This document shows positions 37,367 through 44,905 of a stretch of DNA of 64,000 nt, in pieces; the first letter of the stretch is position 1; each line of letters begins with the position of its first letter. Source of the stretch: Anditalea andensis. GTDB taxonomy: Bacteria; Bacteroidota; Bacteroidia; Cytophagales; Cyclobacteriaceae. The notes beneath the pieces were generated by a model. That model ran no database searches, was not told the DNA's origin, and saw only the letters and a list, made by a program, of their open reading frames with translations. The translations under genes and the position numbers were made by a program. The stretch is taken from assembly GCF_000714815.1 (NCBI RefSeq), contig NZ_JMIH01000018.1, forward strand, positions 186,001 to 250,000, written 5' to 3'.

Positions 37367-38178
37367 CAGTATACCTTTTGATCTTGGAGCAATTTCTTAA
37401 ACTGTGTGATGAACTGATAGGCAGCATCATGAGGCCTGCTGGCTTTCATAAAATTCTCCCCTATCAAAAAGCCATCATACCCTGCTGATTTCAGTTGGAC
37501 CAGGGTTTCAGGGTTGCTCAAGCCGCTTTCGGAGATCTTGGTAAATTCATTTGGTATCTTATCCACCAGGGAAAGGGATGTCTGTACAGAAACATCAAAA
37601 GTTTTTAAACTCCTATTGTTTACCCCTATCAGATCCAAATGGCTGTTCAGGTACGGCTGCAGTTCATCCTCATCATGTATTTCCATTAAGACTTCCAAAC
37701 CCAAAGATTTGGCAAAATCAGCCAGTCCTTTTAGCCGTTTTGGTTCTAAAGCTGCCGCTATCAGGAGGATACAGTCAGCACCTATGGATTTGGCCTCCAC
37801 GATCTGGTATTCATCTATGATAAAATCCTTTCTTAGGATCGGACAGAAATTATATTTTCTGGCTAAAGTCAGGTCCTCATTCGTACCTCCAAAGAACTCC
37901 TTGTCTGTAAGGATAGACAGGGCAGATGCACCCGCCTGCATGTAACCGATACTGGTACCTTCCACATTGGAGCTGACATTGATCATGCCTTTGGATGGAG
38001 ATTTCCGTTTAAATTCGGCTATGATACCTGACTTCTCCGGGTGGTGTATGTATTTTTTCATAGACACCACTTCGCTTTCAAAAAAGATGCTTTGCTCCAG
38101 ATATTTTACCGGGATCAAGCTTTTTCTCTCTGCTACTTCCTTATGCTTATGAAGGATTATTTTTTCTAGGATATTCAT
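37366..38178 (-). CDS. trpC: Indole-3-glycerol phosphate synthase
   Basis: 270 residues. Conserved blocks include IIAEFKRKSPSKGMI (catalytic Lys), LSILTDKEFFGGTNEDL, PILRKDFIIDEYQI (catalytic Lys), IGVNNRSLKTF and KISESGLSNPE. It closes the indole ring from CdRP. It is 11 bp after trpD on the same transcript. Confidence 0.96.
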   Translation of the reverse strand: MNILEKIILHKHKEVAERKSLIPVKYLEQSIFFESEVVSMKKYIHHPEKSGIIAEFKRKSPSKGMINVSSNVEGTSIGYMQAGASALSILTDKEFFGGTNEDLTLARKYNFCPILRKDFIIDEYQIVEAKSIGADCILLIAAALEPKRLKGLADFAKSLGLEVLMEIHDEDELQPYLNSHLDLIGVNNRSLKTFDVSVQTSLSLVDKIPNEFTKISESGLSNPETLVQLKSAGYDGFLIGENFMKASRPHDAAYQFITQFKKLLQDQKVY

Positions 38179-38189
38179 TTATATACTGT

Positions 38190-39200
38190 TTAAGCTAAGC
38201 TGATGGAAACTTTAGGACTTATCAGGGATTTAAATACCTGAAGGGCTTTGCCTGATACCAGGGCTTCGCGTGCTTTATCAACAGCTTCGGTCAAAGAAAG
38301 ATTGCTATCCGCTGTCCTCAGGGCTATGGCTGCATTGGCCAATACTACCTCATTCTGCCCATTGGTCCCTTTTCCCCTCAATATATCTTCAAATATTTTT
38401 GCTGATTCAGCTATGGTTTTGCCCCCTTCGATATCGGAAGCCGCTAATCTGCCCAGCCCTAGGTGCTCGGGTGCCATTAATTCCTCCCCTTTGTTGGATA
38501 TCAATTTGAAATCTCCCGTCAGGGATACTTCGTCATATCCATCCAAGGCATGCAGAACACTGAATTGGATATCATTGTTTTGATAAAGATAGCCATATAG
38601 CCGGGCCAGTTCCAAACTGAAGACTCCGACCATCTGTTTTTTAGGAAAGCTCGGATTGACCATTGGCCCGAGCATATTGAAGAATGTCTTTACTCCCAGT
38701 TCTTTTCTGATAGGGGCTACATTTTTCATGGCCGGATGAAAAAGTGGCGCATGGAGAAAGCAAATACCAGCTTCGTCCATATTTCTGCGAAGGGAGGAAG
38801 CATCATCAGAGAAGGTATGACCAAAATAGGCCATCAAATTGGAAGATCCACAGATAGAGCTTACGCCCGTATTTCCGTGTTTGGCCACGTGCTGTCCACA
38901 GGCGGCCACTACAAAGGAAGATAGGGTGGAAATATTAAAGGTATCCTTGCCGTCACCGCCGGTACCGCAGAGGTCTATGGCATCATATCCTTCCAAATCC
39001 ACCGGTACACAAAGCTCCAGCATGGCTTCTCTAAACCCCATCAGCTCATGTACGGTAATGCTCCTCATCAAATACACCGTCAGAAAGGCCGCTATCTGAC
39101 TCTGATTGTAAACATTGGAAGCTATATTTTTCAAAATGTCCTTCGCCTGATCTTTCTCCAAGGTCCGGTGTTCAAAAAGGTGGTTCAAAATCTCTTTCAT
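38190..39200 (-). CDS. trpD: Anthranilate phosphoribosyltransferase
   Basis: 336 residues. PRPP-binding LCGTGGDGKDTFNIST, the KHGNTGVSSICGSS loop and FFNMLGPMVNPSFPKKQMVGVF (anthranilate site) are intact. It transfers phosphoribose to anthranilate. It is separate from trpG here, unlike the fused forms of enterobacteria. Gap to trpG is 46 bp. Confidence 0.96.
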   Translation of the reverse strand: MKEILNHLFEHRTLEKDQAKDILKNIASNVYNQSQIAAFLTVYLMRSITVHELMGFREAMLELCVPVDLEGYDAIDLCGTGGDGKDTFNISTLSSFVVAACGQHVAKHGNTGVSSICGSSNLMAYFGHTFSDDASSLRRNMDEAGICFLHAPLFHPAMKNVAPIRKELGVKTFFNMLGPMVNPSFPKKQMVGVFSLELARLYGYLYQNNDIQFSVLHALDGYDEVSLTGDFKLISNKGEELMAPEHLGLGRLAASDIEGGKTIAESAKIFEDILRGKGTNGQNEVVLANAAIALRTADSNLSLTEAVDKAREALVSGKALQVFKSLISPKVSISLA

Positions 39201-39246
39201 TATCAGTGGTTTATGGTGCTATCAAACTTTATTTTAAATCCAAGAG

Positions 39247-39819
39247 CTATCCGGAAATCCAGTTTTGGATCATATGTTTACCATGTTCTGACAGGATACT
39301 CTCTGGGTGGAACTGCAGTCCTTTTACTTTATAAGTTTTATGGCGCACCCCCATGATCTGGCCATCCGGTGTCTTGGCGGTTACTTCCAGTTCGGGTGTG
39401 AGGGTACTTTCATCGATTACCCAGCTGTGGTACCTGCCTATTTTAAAGCTAGGTGGCAATCCGCTAAAAATGGAGTCCGGGTTTACCCTCACCTCTGTAG
39501 CCACTCCATGGACTACTTCGGACAGGTTAATGATCCTCGCACCATACGCTTCTCCTATGGCCTGATGCCCCAGACAGATACCCAGGATATCTTTGGTTGG
39601 GCCATATTTTTTGATCAGGGCAGGCATGATGCCTGCTTCTGAAGGCACACCGGGTCCGGGGGACAATAGTATCTTATCATAAGCCCCGACATCCTCCAGA
39701 CTTATCTTATCGTTTCTATAGATGTCCATACTTTTGCCAAAGCCCAGTTCTCGTAGCAGGTATACCAGGTTATAGGTAAAAGAATCATAATTATCCAGCA
39801 CTAGTATTTTCATATCCAA
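39247..39819 (-). CDS. trpG: Anthranilate synthase glutaminase component
   Basis: 190 residues, class I glutamine amidotransferase. Catalytic Cys in LGICLGHQAIGEAYG, the oxyanion turn LLSPGPGVPSEAG, and His/Glu in GLQFHPESILSEHG. It is not fused to TrpD. The sequence does not exclude a shared role with aminodeoxychorismate synthase, but the operon position favours Trp synthesis. It is 6 bp after trpE. Confidence 0.94.
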   Translation of the reverse strand: MDMKILVLDNYDSFTYNLVYLLRELGFGKSMDIYRNDKISLEDVGAYDKILLSPGPGVPSEAGIMPALIKKYGPTKDILGICLGHQAIGEAYGARIINLSEVVHGVATEVRVNPDSIFSGLPPSFKIGRYHSWVIDESTLTPELEVTAKTPDGQIMGVRHKTYKVKGLQFHPESILSEHGKHMIQNWISG

Positions 39820-39825
39820 ATAAAA

Positions 39826-41226
39826 TTAAACATTTTCGGCCATTTTCAATGCTATTCTCAGCGCTTCCAATTTATTGGTCACTTCCTGCAGCTCGCTTTC
39901 TATAGAAGATTTTGCGACCACACCCGCTCCTGCCTGAAACCTGAGCTGGTTATTTTCAGATACAAATGATCTGATAAGGATAGCATGGTTAAAGTCTCCT
40001 CTGAAGCCCAGGTATCCAATAGCGCCACCATAAAATTTACGGGATGTGTTTTCCAGTCCATCTATAAGGGTCATGGCCTTATATTTTGGAGCTCCCGAGA
40101 GGGTGCCTGCCGGAAAAGTATCCGCTACCAACTGTAGCGGATTGGCTCCTTCTGGGAGTTTTCCTGTCACTTTGGACACTAAATGTATGACATGGGAGTA
40201 ATATTGGATCTCTTTGAACACCTCCACATTCACTTCTTCCGAAGTCCTGCTCAGGTCATTTCGGGCCAGGTCCACCAGCATGACATGCTCCGAATTCTCT
40301 TTTGGATCGTCATATAGCTTTCTGGCCAGCTCTGCATCAGCCAGGTCGTTACCGGTCCGTTTGAAGGTCCCCGCTATAGGAAATATGGTGGCCATATCAT
40401 TTTTTACCACTATCTGGGCTTCCGGAGAACTGCCGAACACCTTAAAGGAACCATAGTCAAAATAAAAAAGGTATGGAGAAGGATTGATCGACCTCAGAGC
40501 ACGATATACATTGAATTCATCTCCTTTAAATCCGGTTTTGTACATCCTTGAAAGCACTATCTGAAAAACATCCCCTTTATAACAGTGGTCCCTTCCGGTT
40601 TTTAATATTTCCAAAAATTCAGCATCTGTATAATTGGATACCTCGCCCCCTGCCAATGAGAAAGTATATGAAGGTATGTTTCTGCTTTTCAGTAAGGTCT
40701 CAATCTGGCCTATGCGGCTTGCTTCCCCATTGACGGAATGTTCAAAAATATAAAGCTCATTTTTAAAATGGTTGACCACAATGACAAACCTGTATACTGC
40801 ATAATGCATCACAGGAGTACTGGAATCAGTTGGGTTCTGTAAGTGGATATCCTCAAACTGGTTGACCGCATCATACTGGGTATACCCAAAGAGACCATTC
40901 GAAATAAACTTAAACGGAAAGTCTTCTGCACCAAAAGCTGCAGAAAAAGACCTGAGCCTATCCATGAGCTTTTCACCCGGTTGAAGTGGTTTTTCCATTT
41001 TTTCTTCCATAGGATATTTTTCATATACTTTGCCGTTATGAAAAGTAAAGGAAGCCAGTGGGTCAAAACAAATGTAGGAATAGCTGTTTTCCTGCCCGTG
41101 ATAGTCTGAGCTTTCAAGCAATATCGGATTGGAATACCTGTCCCTGACCTGCAGGTAAATGCTTACCGGGGTCAAAGTATCGGCCAATAACTTTTTGTAT
41201 TCGGTATGTAATTTGATCTGATCCAT
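39826..41226 (-). CDS. trpE: Anthranilate synthase component I
   Basis: 466 residues. The N-terminal Trp feedback site LLESSDYHGQENSYSYICFD is present, so the enzyme is likely inhibited by Trp. The chorismate-binding core reads GDVFQIVLSRMYKTGF, PIAGTFKRTGNDLADAELARKL, HVMLVDLARNDLSRTS, TFPAGTLSGAPKYKAM and GAGVVAKSSIESELQEV. It is the first structural gene of the trp operon, 24 bp after the attenuator hairpin. Confidence 0.97.
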   Translation of the reverse strand: MDQIKLHTEYKKLLADTLTPVSIYLQVRDRYSNPILLESSDYHGQENSYSYICFDPLASFTFHNGKVYEKYPMEEKMEKPLQPGEKLMDRLRSFSAAFGAEDFPFKFISNGLFGYTQYDAVNQFEDIHLQNPTDSSTPVMHYAVYRFVIVVNHFKNELYIFEHSVNGEASRIGQIETLLKSRNIPSYTFSLAGGEVSNYTDAEFLEILKTGRDHCYKGDVFQIVLSRMYKTGFKGDEFNVYRALRSINPSPYLFYFDYGSFKVFGSSPEAQIVVKNDMATIFPIAGTFKRTGNDLADAELARKLYDDPKENSEHVMLVDLARNDLSRTSEEVNVEVFKEIQYYSHVIHLVSKVTGKLPEGANPLQLVADTFPAGTLSGAPKYKAMTLIDGLENTSRKFYGGAIGYLGFRGDFNHAILIRSFVSENNQLRFQAGAGVVAKSSIESELQEVTNKLEALRIALKMAENV

Positions 41227-41250
41227 AGTACGTAGGCATTAAAGAAAAGT

Positions 41251-41284
41251 AAAAAAAAAGGCTTGCCGGAATCCAGCAAGCCTT
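41251..41284 (-). terminator. Tryptophan attenuator terminator
   Basis: Minus-strand stem AAGGCTTGCTGG / CCGGCAAGCCTT, 12 bp with one G-U pair and an ATT loop, followed by nine T residues, 24 bp before trpE. A competing structure pairs CAGC, GCC and TTGAGT near the leader end (plus-strand 41325-41328, 41314-41316, 41302-41307) with ACTCAA, GGC and GCTG (41283-41288, 41280-41282, 41274-41277). That occupies the 5' arm of the terminator. Confidence 0.87.
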
Positions 41285-41310
41285 GAGTGATATATAATAA
41301 TACTCAAATA

Positions 41311-41388
41311 TTAGGCATAAGTTAGCTGACTCCTTTTTTCCAAAAGTAAGTGATGCCACCACCAATATTGAGTAAGATTTGAAATCAT
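41311..41388 (-). CDS. trpL: Trp leader peptide with three tandem Trp codons
   Basis: A 25-residue frame starting MISNLTQYWWWHHLLLEK and ending LTYA-stop, with TGG TGG TGG at residues 9-11. The end of the frame overlaps the antiterminator strand (GCC followed by TAA). Slow decoding of Trp codons would free that strand and allow trpE transcription, while completed translation favours the terminator at 41251-41284. ATG at 41388 was chosen as the nearest start before the Trp run. A longer in-frame extension upstream lies in promoter DNA. No Shine-Dalgarno sequence is seen, as usual in this phylum. Confidence 0.88.
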   Translation of the reverse strand: MISNLTQYWWWHHLLLEKRSQLTYA

Positions 41389-41432
41389 ATTTATTTGTAT
41401 TTGCAACAAATTTAGAAAAGGTTTTATTTTTA

Positions 41433-41462
41433 CAAAAATATTTGCATAAAAATTATCAAAAA
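41433..41462 (-). promoter_or_regulatory. Promoter of the trp operon
   Basis: TATTTTTG (fits TAnnTTTG) at 41433-41440, with TTTTTG at 41457-41462 upstream. The 16-bp spacing is slightly short. The implied start is about 40 nt before trpL, giving a leader transcript of about 200 nt before trpE. Confidence 0.5.
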
Positions 41463-41552
41463 CTTTGAATATGATATAGGTCATGTAACAAATTACCCGA
41501 AGCGGTATGCACATGTCCCGGATGTTTATCCGGCTGGATTTATGGGATAAGC

Positions 41553-41687
41553 ATGGCTATAAAAAAACAATTTAAAAAGAAGCCATCCAGCATGACAAAA
41601 ACCTTTAAATCAAGACATGACCCCAATAATATCAGAGTATCCTGCCAGATTTCTCCTATTCATAAAAAACAAATAAAAAAAAGATGA
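41553..41687 (+). CDS. Small highly basic ORF coupled to the next gene
   Basis: A 44-residue frame opening MAIKKQFKKKPSSMTKTFKS, with about one third Lys or Arg and no acidic cluster. Its stop overlaps the following start as ATGA (41684-41687), the usual form of translational coupling. The composition suggests a nucleic-acid or ribosome contact, or a leader ORF. It could also be a chance frame in A-rich DNA. There is no match to any family I know. Confidence 0.35.
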   Translation: MAIKKQFKKKPSSMTKTFKSRHDPNNIRVSCQISPIHKKQIKKR

Positions 41688-41914
41688 AAGATACCATTGC
41701 TCAATATTTTAAAAGGGTATTCGATGACTATAAAGTCTTGGTCAAGGTAAACCAAGAAGATTTTACCGGCACTGAACTGATCATCCATCCGGATGGAAAA
41801 GTGGAAAAAACAGATTTAGATTTTGATGAGGAAATCTTTGAGGACCTTGCTGAGGATGAATTTACTCCATGCAGCCCATTGGAATTCAATTTACACCTTA
41901 AAGGTCTAAGTTAA
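41684..41914 (+). CDS. Small conserved acidic protein, function unknown
   Basis: 76 residues: a basic start (MKDTIAQYFKRVFDDYKVLVKV), a beta-rich middle (TGTELIIHPDGKVEKTDLDF) and a strongly acidic helix (DEEIFEDLAEDEFTPC). Coding character is good and I believe similar short proteins occur in other Cytophagales. It converges on the small lipoprotein with a 2-bp gap. Function cannot be inferred. Confidence 0.65.
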   Translation: MKDTIAQYFKRVFDDYKVLVKVNQEDFTGTELIIHPDGKVEKTDLDFDEEIFEDLAEDEFTPCSPLEFNLHLKGLS

Positions 41915-41916
41915 CA

Positions 41917-42207
41917 TCAATTCCCGGAATCTAGCGGATCGTTGTTATGGTGCCAAAGCGGGGCGATTTCGCGTTCCTCAATATGGGTGAGTGCCCTGTC
42001 CTCAAAAGTAGCCAATACGTAAAACCTGTCGTCCCGCTGTACCCTATAGACTTTGGTATTTCCTTCCAGTTGGCTGATGACCGCAGCAGGGTTTCTTCTC
42101 AGGAACTGGTTTTCAGACATACCGAGCCGAAACTCATTTCTTTGGGTGAAAATAGCACAGGAACTTAAAAGGGCTATCATACTTAAAATTAACAACAGAT
42201 TTTTCAT
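41917..42207 (-). CDS. Small lipoprotein
   Basis: 96 residues. SPII signal MKNLLLILSMIALLSSC (lipobox LSSC), then a basic/aromatic domain with RLGMSENQFLRRNPAAVISQ and KVYRVQRDDRFYVLATFED. The start FRLGMSENQF resembles small outer-membrane lipoproteins of the SmpA/BamE-like fold, where G-M-s-x-x-q-v is typical, but this is weak. Function unknown. Confidence 0.7.
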   Translation of the reverse strand: MKNLLLILSMIALLSSCAIFTQRNEFRLGMSENQFLRRNPAAVISQLEGNTKVYRVQRDDRFYVLATFEDRALTHIEEREIAPLWHHNNDPLDSGN

Positions 42208-42293
42208 AATTCGAATTATACAATTATACTGCCATTTTTTTTGGCTTGATTCCTAACCAGTTAAAGTGAGGGGCTACTTATTTTTGTACTTTA

Positions 42294-42325
42294 TTTTGGA
42301 TGGAAGGGCTTTTTGCGTACCTTTG
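42294..42325 (+). promoter_or_regulatory. Promoter of the SRP RNA gene
   Basis: TTTTG (42294-42298), 19-bp spacer, TACCTTTG (42318-42325), an exact match to the Bacteroidota consensus. The RNA 5' end predicted from its closing stem is at 42330, just where transcription should begin. Confidence 0.75.
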
Positions 42326-42329
42326 TTTC

Positions 42330-42421
42330 AAGCGGCACGACCAGCTCCTGCTGAATCCCCCAGGTCCGGAAGGAAGCAAGGGTAAGTGGTTGTAGCGGTG
42401 CGATGCCGCTTACTTTTTTTT
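42330..42421 (+). ncRNA. ffs: Signal recognition particle RNA (4.5S-like)
   Basis: Short bacterial SRP RNA. The universally conserved domain IV apex is present (CCCCAGGTCCGGAAGGAAGC, 42358-42377), including the GGAA tetraloop region and asymmetric AGCA side. The closing stem AAGCGGCA / TGCCGCTT (42330-42337 with 42404-42411) frames a transcript of about 82 nt and a ten-residue T-rich tract follows. It partners with Ffh in co-translational membrane targeting. Confidence 0.93.
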
Positions 42422-42520
42422 ATACCTTATTCTTTATATCAAACTAAATTTTTCAAGGTATTTCGCAATATTCTATTAATTTTGTCAGAGTTAATTTAAA
42501 CCTTTAAACCTCTTTTTATA

Positions 42521-43186
42521 ATGAAGTTCTTTATTGATACCGCTAATCTTAGTGAAATAGAAGAAGCCTATGACATGGGTGTACTGGATGGTGTGACCAC
42601 CAATCCATCATTGATGGCCAAAGAAGGCATCACAGGAGAAGAAAACGTACGCAACCACTATAAAGCCATCTGTGATTTAGTAGATGATAAAGTAAGTGCT
42701 GAAGTCATCGCCACTGATTATGACGCTATTATCCGAGAGGGTAAAGAACTTGCTAAAATCGATGATAAGATAGTAGTGAAAATACCGATGATCAGAGACG
42801 GTATCAAAGCCATAAAATATTTCCACAGCGAAGGCATCAGGACAAACTGTACATTGGTCTTTTCAGCAGGTCAGGCCATACTGGCAGCTAAAGCAGGTGC
42901 ATCCTACCTATCTCCATTTATAGGCCGTTTAGATGACATATCCTATGACGGTTTGGAACTGATCCAGCAGATCGTACATATCTACGGGAACTTTGGTTTT
43001 GAGACAGAAGTGTTGGCTGCTTCGGTTAGACATAGCATGCACTTGGTAAAATGTGCTGAAATAGGTGCTGACGTAGTGACTTGTCCATTAAAAGTCATCA
43101 CAGGTCTGCTTAAGCACCCTCTGACAGATTCTGGATTGGCCCAGTTCTTATCAGACCATAATAAAGCTGCCGGAAAATTGACCTAA
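42521..43186 (+). CDS. fsa: Transaldolase-like / fructose-6-phosphate aldolase (short form)
   Basis: 221 residues, the compact TalC/FSA class. Start MKFFIDTANLSEIEEAYDMGVLDGVTTNPSLMAKEG, Schiff-base Lys in DKIVVKIPMIRDG, and FSAGQAILAAKAGASYLSPFIGRLDD are typical. It acts in the pentose-phosphate pathway or as an aldolase; the two activities are not separable here. A TAATTTTG element at 42477 may be the -7 box. The terminator at 43227 ends the unit. Confidence 0.92.
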   Translation: MKFFIDTANLSEIEEAYDMGVLDGVTTNPSLMAKEGITGEENVRNHYKAICDLVDDKVSAEVIATDYDAIIREGKELAKIDDKIVVKIPMIRDGIKAIKYFHSEGIRTNCTLVFSAGQAILAAKAGASYLSPFIGRLDDISYDGLELIQQIVHIYGNFGFETEVLAASVRHSMHLVKCAEIGADVVTCPLKVITGLLKHPLTDSGLAQFLSDHNKAAGKLT

Positions 43187-43226
43187 GCCTTTACTCCATG
43201 TGTCATCACATGGATCAGCATATTTA

Positions 43227-43261
43227 ACAAAAGGCGCAAATTAATTTTGCGCCTTTTGTAA
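43227..43261 (+). terminator. Bidirectional terminator after fsa
   Basis: Stem ACAAAAGGCGCAAA / TTTGCGCCTTTTGT with TTAAT loop. It also terminates the small minus-strand gene that ends at 43273. Confidence 0.88.
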
Positions 43262-43272
43262 TATAGGGACAA

Positions 43273-43413
43273 TCAATGTTTATGCCCCGGCTTGGAAGAC
43301 CTTTGATCATCCACATCCCCTTTATCAGCTTTCTTTTTCTTGCCTGCATAACCAACCCATACGAATATACCAATGATGATCAGCAGTAATAATATTATCA
43401 GTTCAATACCCAT
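43273..43413 (-). CDS. Small membrane protein (46 aa)
   Basis: One hydrophobic helix (IELIILLLLIIIGIFVWVGY, residues 3-22) followed by a basic then mixed-charge tail (GKKKKADKGDVDDQRSSKPG, ending in HKH). The positive cluster right after the helix predicts a cytoplasmic C-terminus. It has its own downstream terminator, which supports a real transcript. Function unknown. Confidence 0.6.
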   Translation of the reverse strand: MGIELIILLLLIIIGIFVWVGYAGKKKKADKGDVDDQRSSKPGHKH

Positions 43414-43583
43414 AGTATATAAAGTTTAGTGTTCTAAGATAAAACATGGCAGTAATCATTATGTTTTTAGAGCTGTAGCGCATAAAGGTATAGGTAGCTG
43501 GTCAACTTTCTTTTTTAAAAAAATTTTTATCCATTTCTCTTTTACTTAAATTTCGGACAAAACACATTTAGCCACCCTCTCCT

Positions 43584-43787
43584 ATGTATATTATCAAAGT
43601 AAAAGGAAAAGCCAAAATACCGGATTATATTCAGATCAGAGATGAAAACTTTGTCTTAGTGGCTTACTTTAGAGCCGATAGACCCATGAAAAATATTGAA
43701 AAATTCGGATGGGAAGGGAAAGAGGCAGCACTGGAAGAAGTGATCAATTCCCTGCCATTTGGCAAACTGCAGAAGCTTGAACTGTAA
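43584..43787 (+). CDS. Small conserved protein upstream of ftsE
   Basis: 67 residues, soluble, mixed alpha/beta: YIIKVKGKAKIPDYIQIRDE, then NFVLVAYFRADRPMKNIEKFGW and a closing amphipathic helix. It precedes ftsE by 81 bp on the same strand, and I recall similar small proteins next to ftsE in related bacteria, so cotranscription is likely. Function unknown. Confidence 0.65.
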   Translation: MYIIKVKGKAKIPDYIQIRDENFVLVAYFRADRPMKNIEKFGWEGKEAALEEVINSLPFGKLQKLEL

Positions 43788-43868
43788 ATCCTCCTTTATA
43801 ATACAAACTTTTCTGCTCAGGTCCGTTTAACTACATACCTACCACCAAAGAATAACAACTAACTTATA

Positions 43869-44576
43869 ATGTTTTCAAGTGACCCTATAGTTCAAGTAAG
43901 AAACGCCTGCATTTTCCAAGGGATGAATACCGTATTGCAAGATGTGTCTTTCAATATAGAAAAATATGAATTTGTATTTCTGATAGGAAGGACCGGCAGC
44001 GGCAAAAGCTCCCTTTTAAAAACATTGTATGCTGATCTCAAACTGCAGATGGGAGAAGCGGAAGTGGCCGGCTACACCATACATAATATTAAAATTAAAG
44101 AGATCCCCTTCTTAAGAAGAAAAATAGGCATTGTATTTCAGGATTTCCAGCTTTTCACAGACAGGAGTGTGGCCGAAAACCTACTTTTCGTCATGAAGGC
44201 TACCGGGTGGAAAGACAAAACCAAAATGAAAACACGCCTGGCAGAAGTACTGATGCGGGTAGGCCTGGGAGGTGCCGCTACCAAGATGCCCCACCAGCTA
44301 TCCGGCGGAGAACAACAGCGTGTGGTGATCGCACGGGCATTGCTCAATGATCCCTCTATCCTACTTGCCGATGAACCCACAGGAAACCTGGATCCTGAAG
44401 TGGCAGACGGTATATTTCAACTGTTTCAGGATATCAACAAACAGGGTACCGCCATACTTATGGCTACCCATAACCATGAGCTGCTCAAAAAACACCCCTA
44501 TAGGGTACTGAAATGCGAAAAAGGAAAGCTTCTGGACAGCAAAACCTCAGACTTTACCTTGAGCACCTCCCAGTGA
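43869..44576 (+). CDS. ftsE: Cell-division ATP-binding protein FtsE
   Basis: 235 residues, one ABC ATPase domain. Walker [12 protein letters not shown]-loop [18 protein letters not shown], signature [15 protein letters not shown], Walker [16 protein letters not shown] and H-loop MATHNHELL. The spacing and FQDFQLF are FtsE-like. FtsE and FtsX activate peptidoglycan hydrolases at the septum. ftsX is not in this window, so the pair is split here. The hairpin at 44562 overlaps its stop codon. Confidence 0.9.
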   Translation: MFSSDPIVQVRNACIFQGMNTVLQDVSFNIEKYEFVFLIGRTGSGKSSLLKTLYADLKLQMGEAEVAGYTIHNIKIKEIPFLRRKIGIVFQDFQLFTDRSVAENLLFVMKATGWKDKTKMKTRLAEVLMRVGLGGAATKMPHQLSGGEQQRVVIARALLNDPSILLADEPTGNLDPEVADGIFQLFQDINKQGTAILMATHNHELLKKHPYRVLKCEKGKLLDSKTSDFTLSTSQ

Positions 44577-44592
44577 GGGAAGTGCTTATATT
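44562..44592 (+). terminator. Hairpin over the ftsE stop codon
   Basis: AGCACCTCCC / GGGAAGTGCT with one mismatch, whose loop contains the TGA stop. Only a weak AT tract follows, so it may act in mRNA stability rather than termination. Confidence 0.45.
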
Positions 44593-44905
44593 AATCTGCC
44601 AAAGTAAAGCTATGTGGTATCCTGCTAAGCTGTAACCCTGCTCCTTTTTTATTTTTTGCACGTAGGAATGCCTCTAATCATACCCTATACCATTTTCATA
44701 GGACCTGTAATCCTGCCATCACTGCCGATGTACCATTTTTAACCTGCTCATATCCAGGCCAACATTTAATTTTTCATCATGATGGTAAAAAAATCATATT
44801 ATAATTTCTATTTTTTTTCACCAGCTTTTTCTAAAAATTATTATATTTAATAACCTAAAAATTAGATTTAGATGTAAATTTAACATCGCTATATCCACAC
44901 GCCCT
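44593..44905 (+). other. AT-rich gene-free stretch before the second S41 gene
   Basis: About 310 bp with no convincing frame or RNA. The last 120 bp are very A/T-rich and probably hold the promoter of the S41 gene, but no clear TAnnTTTG element was found. Confidence 0.4.

Noticed and set aside
37514-37945. 143-codon frame antisense to trpC
   Set aside because: Shadow of trpC; composition follows the opposite-strand codon pattern.
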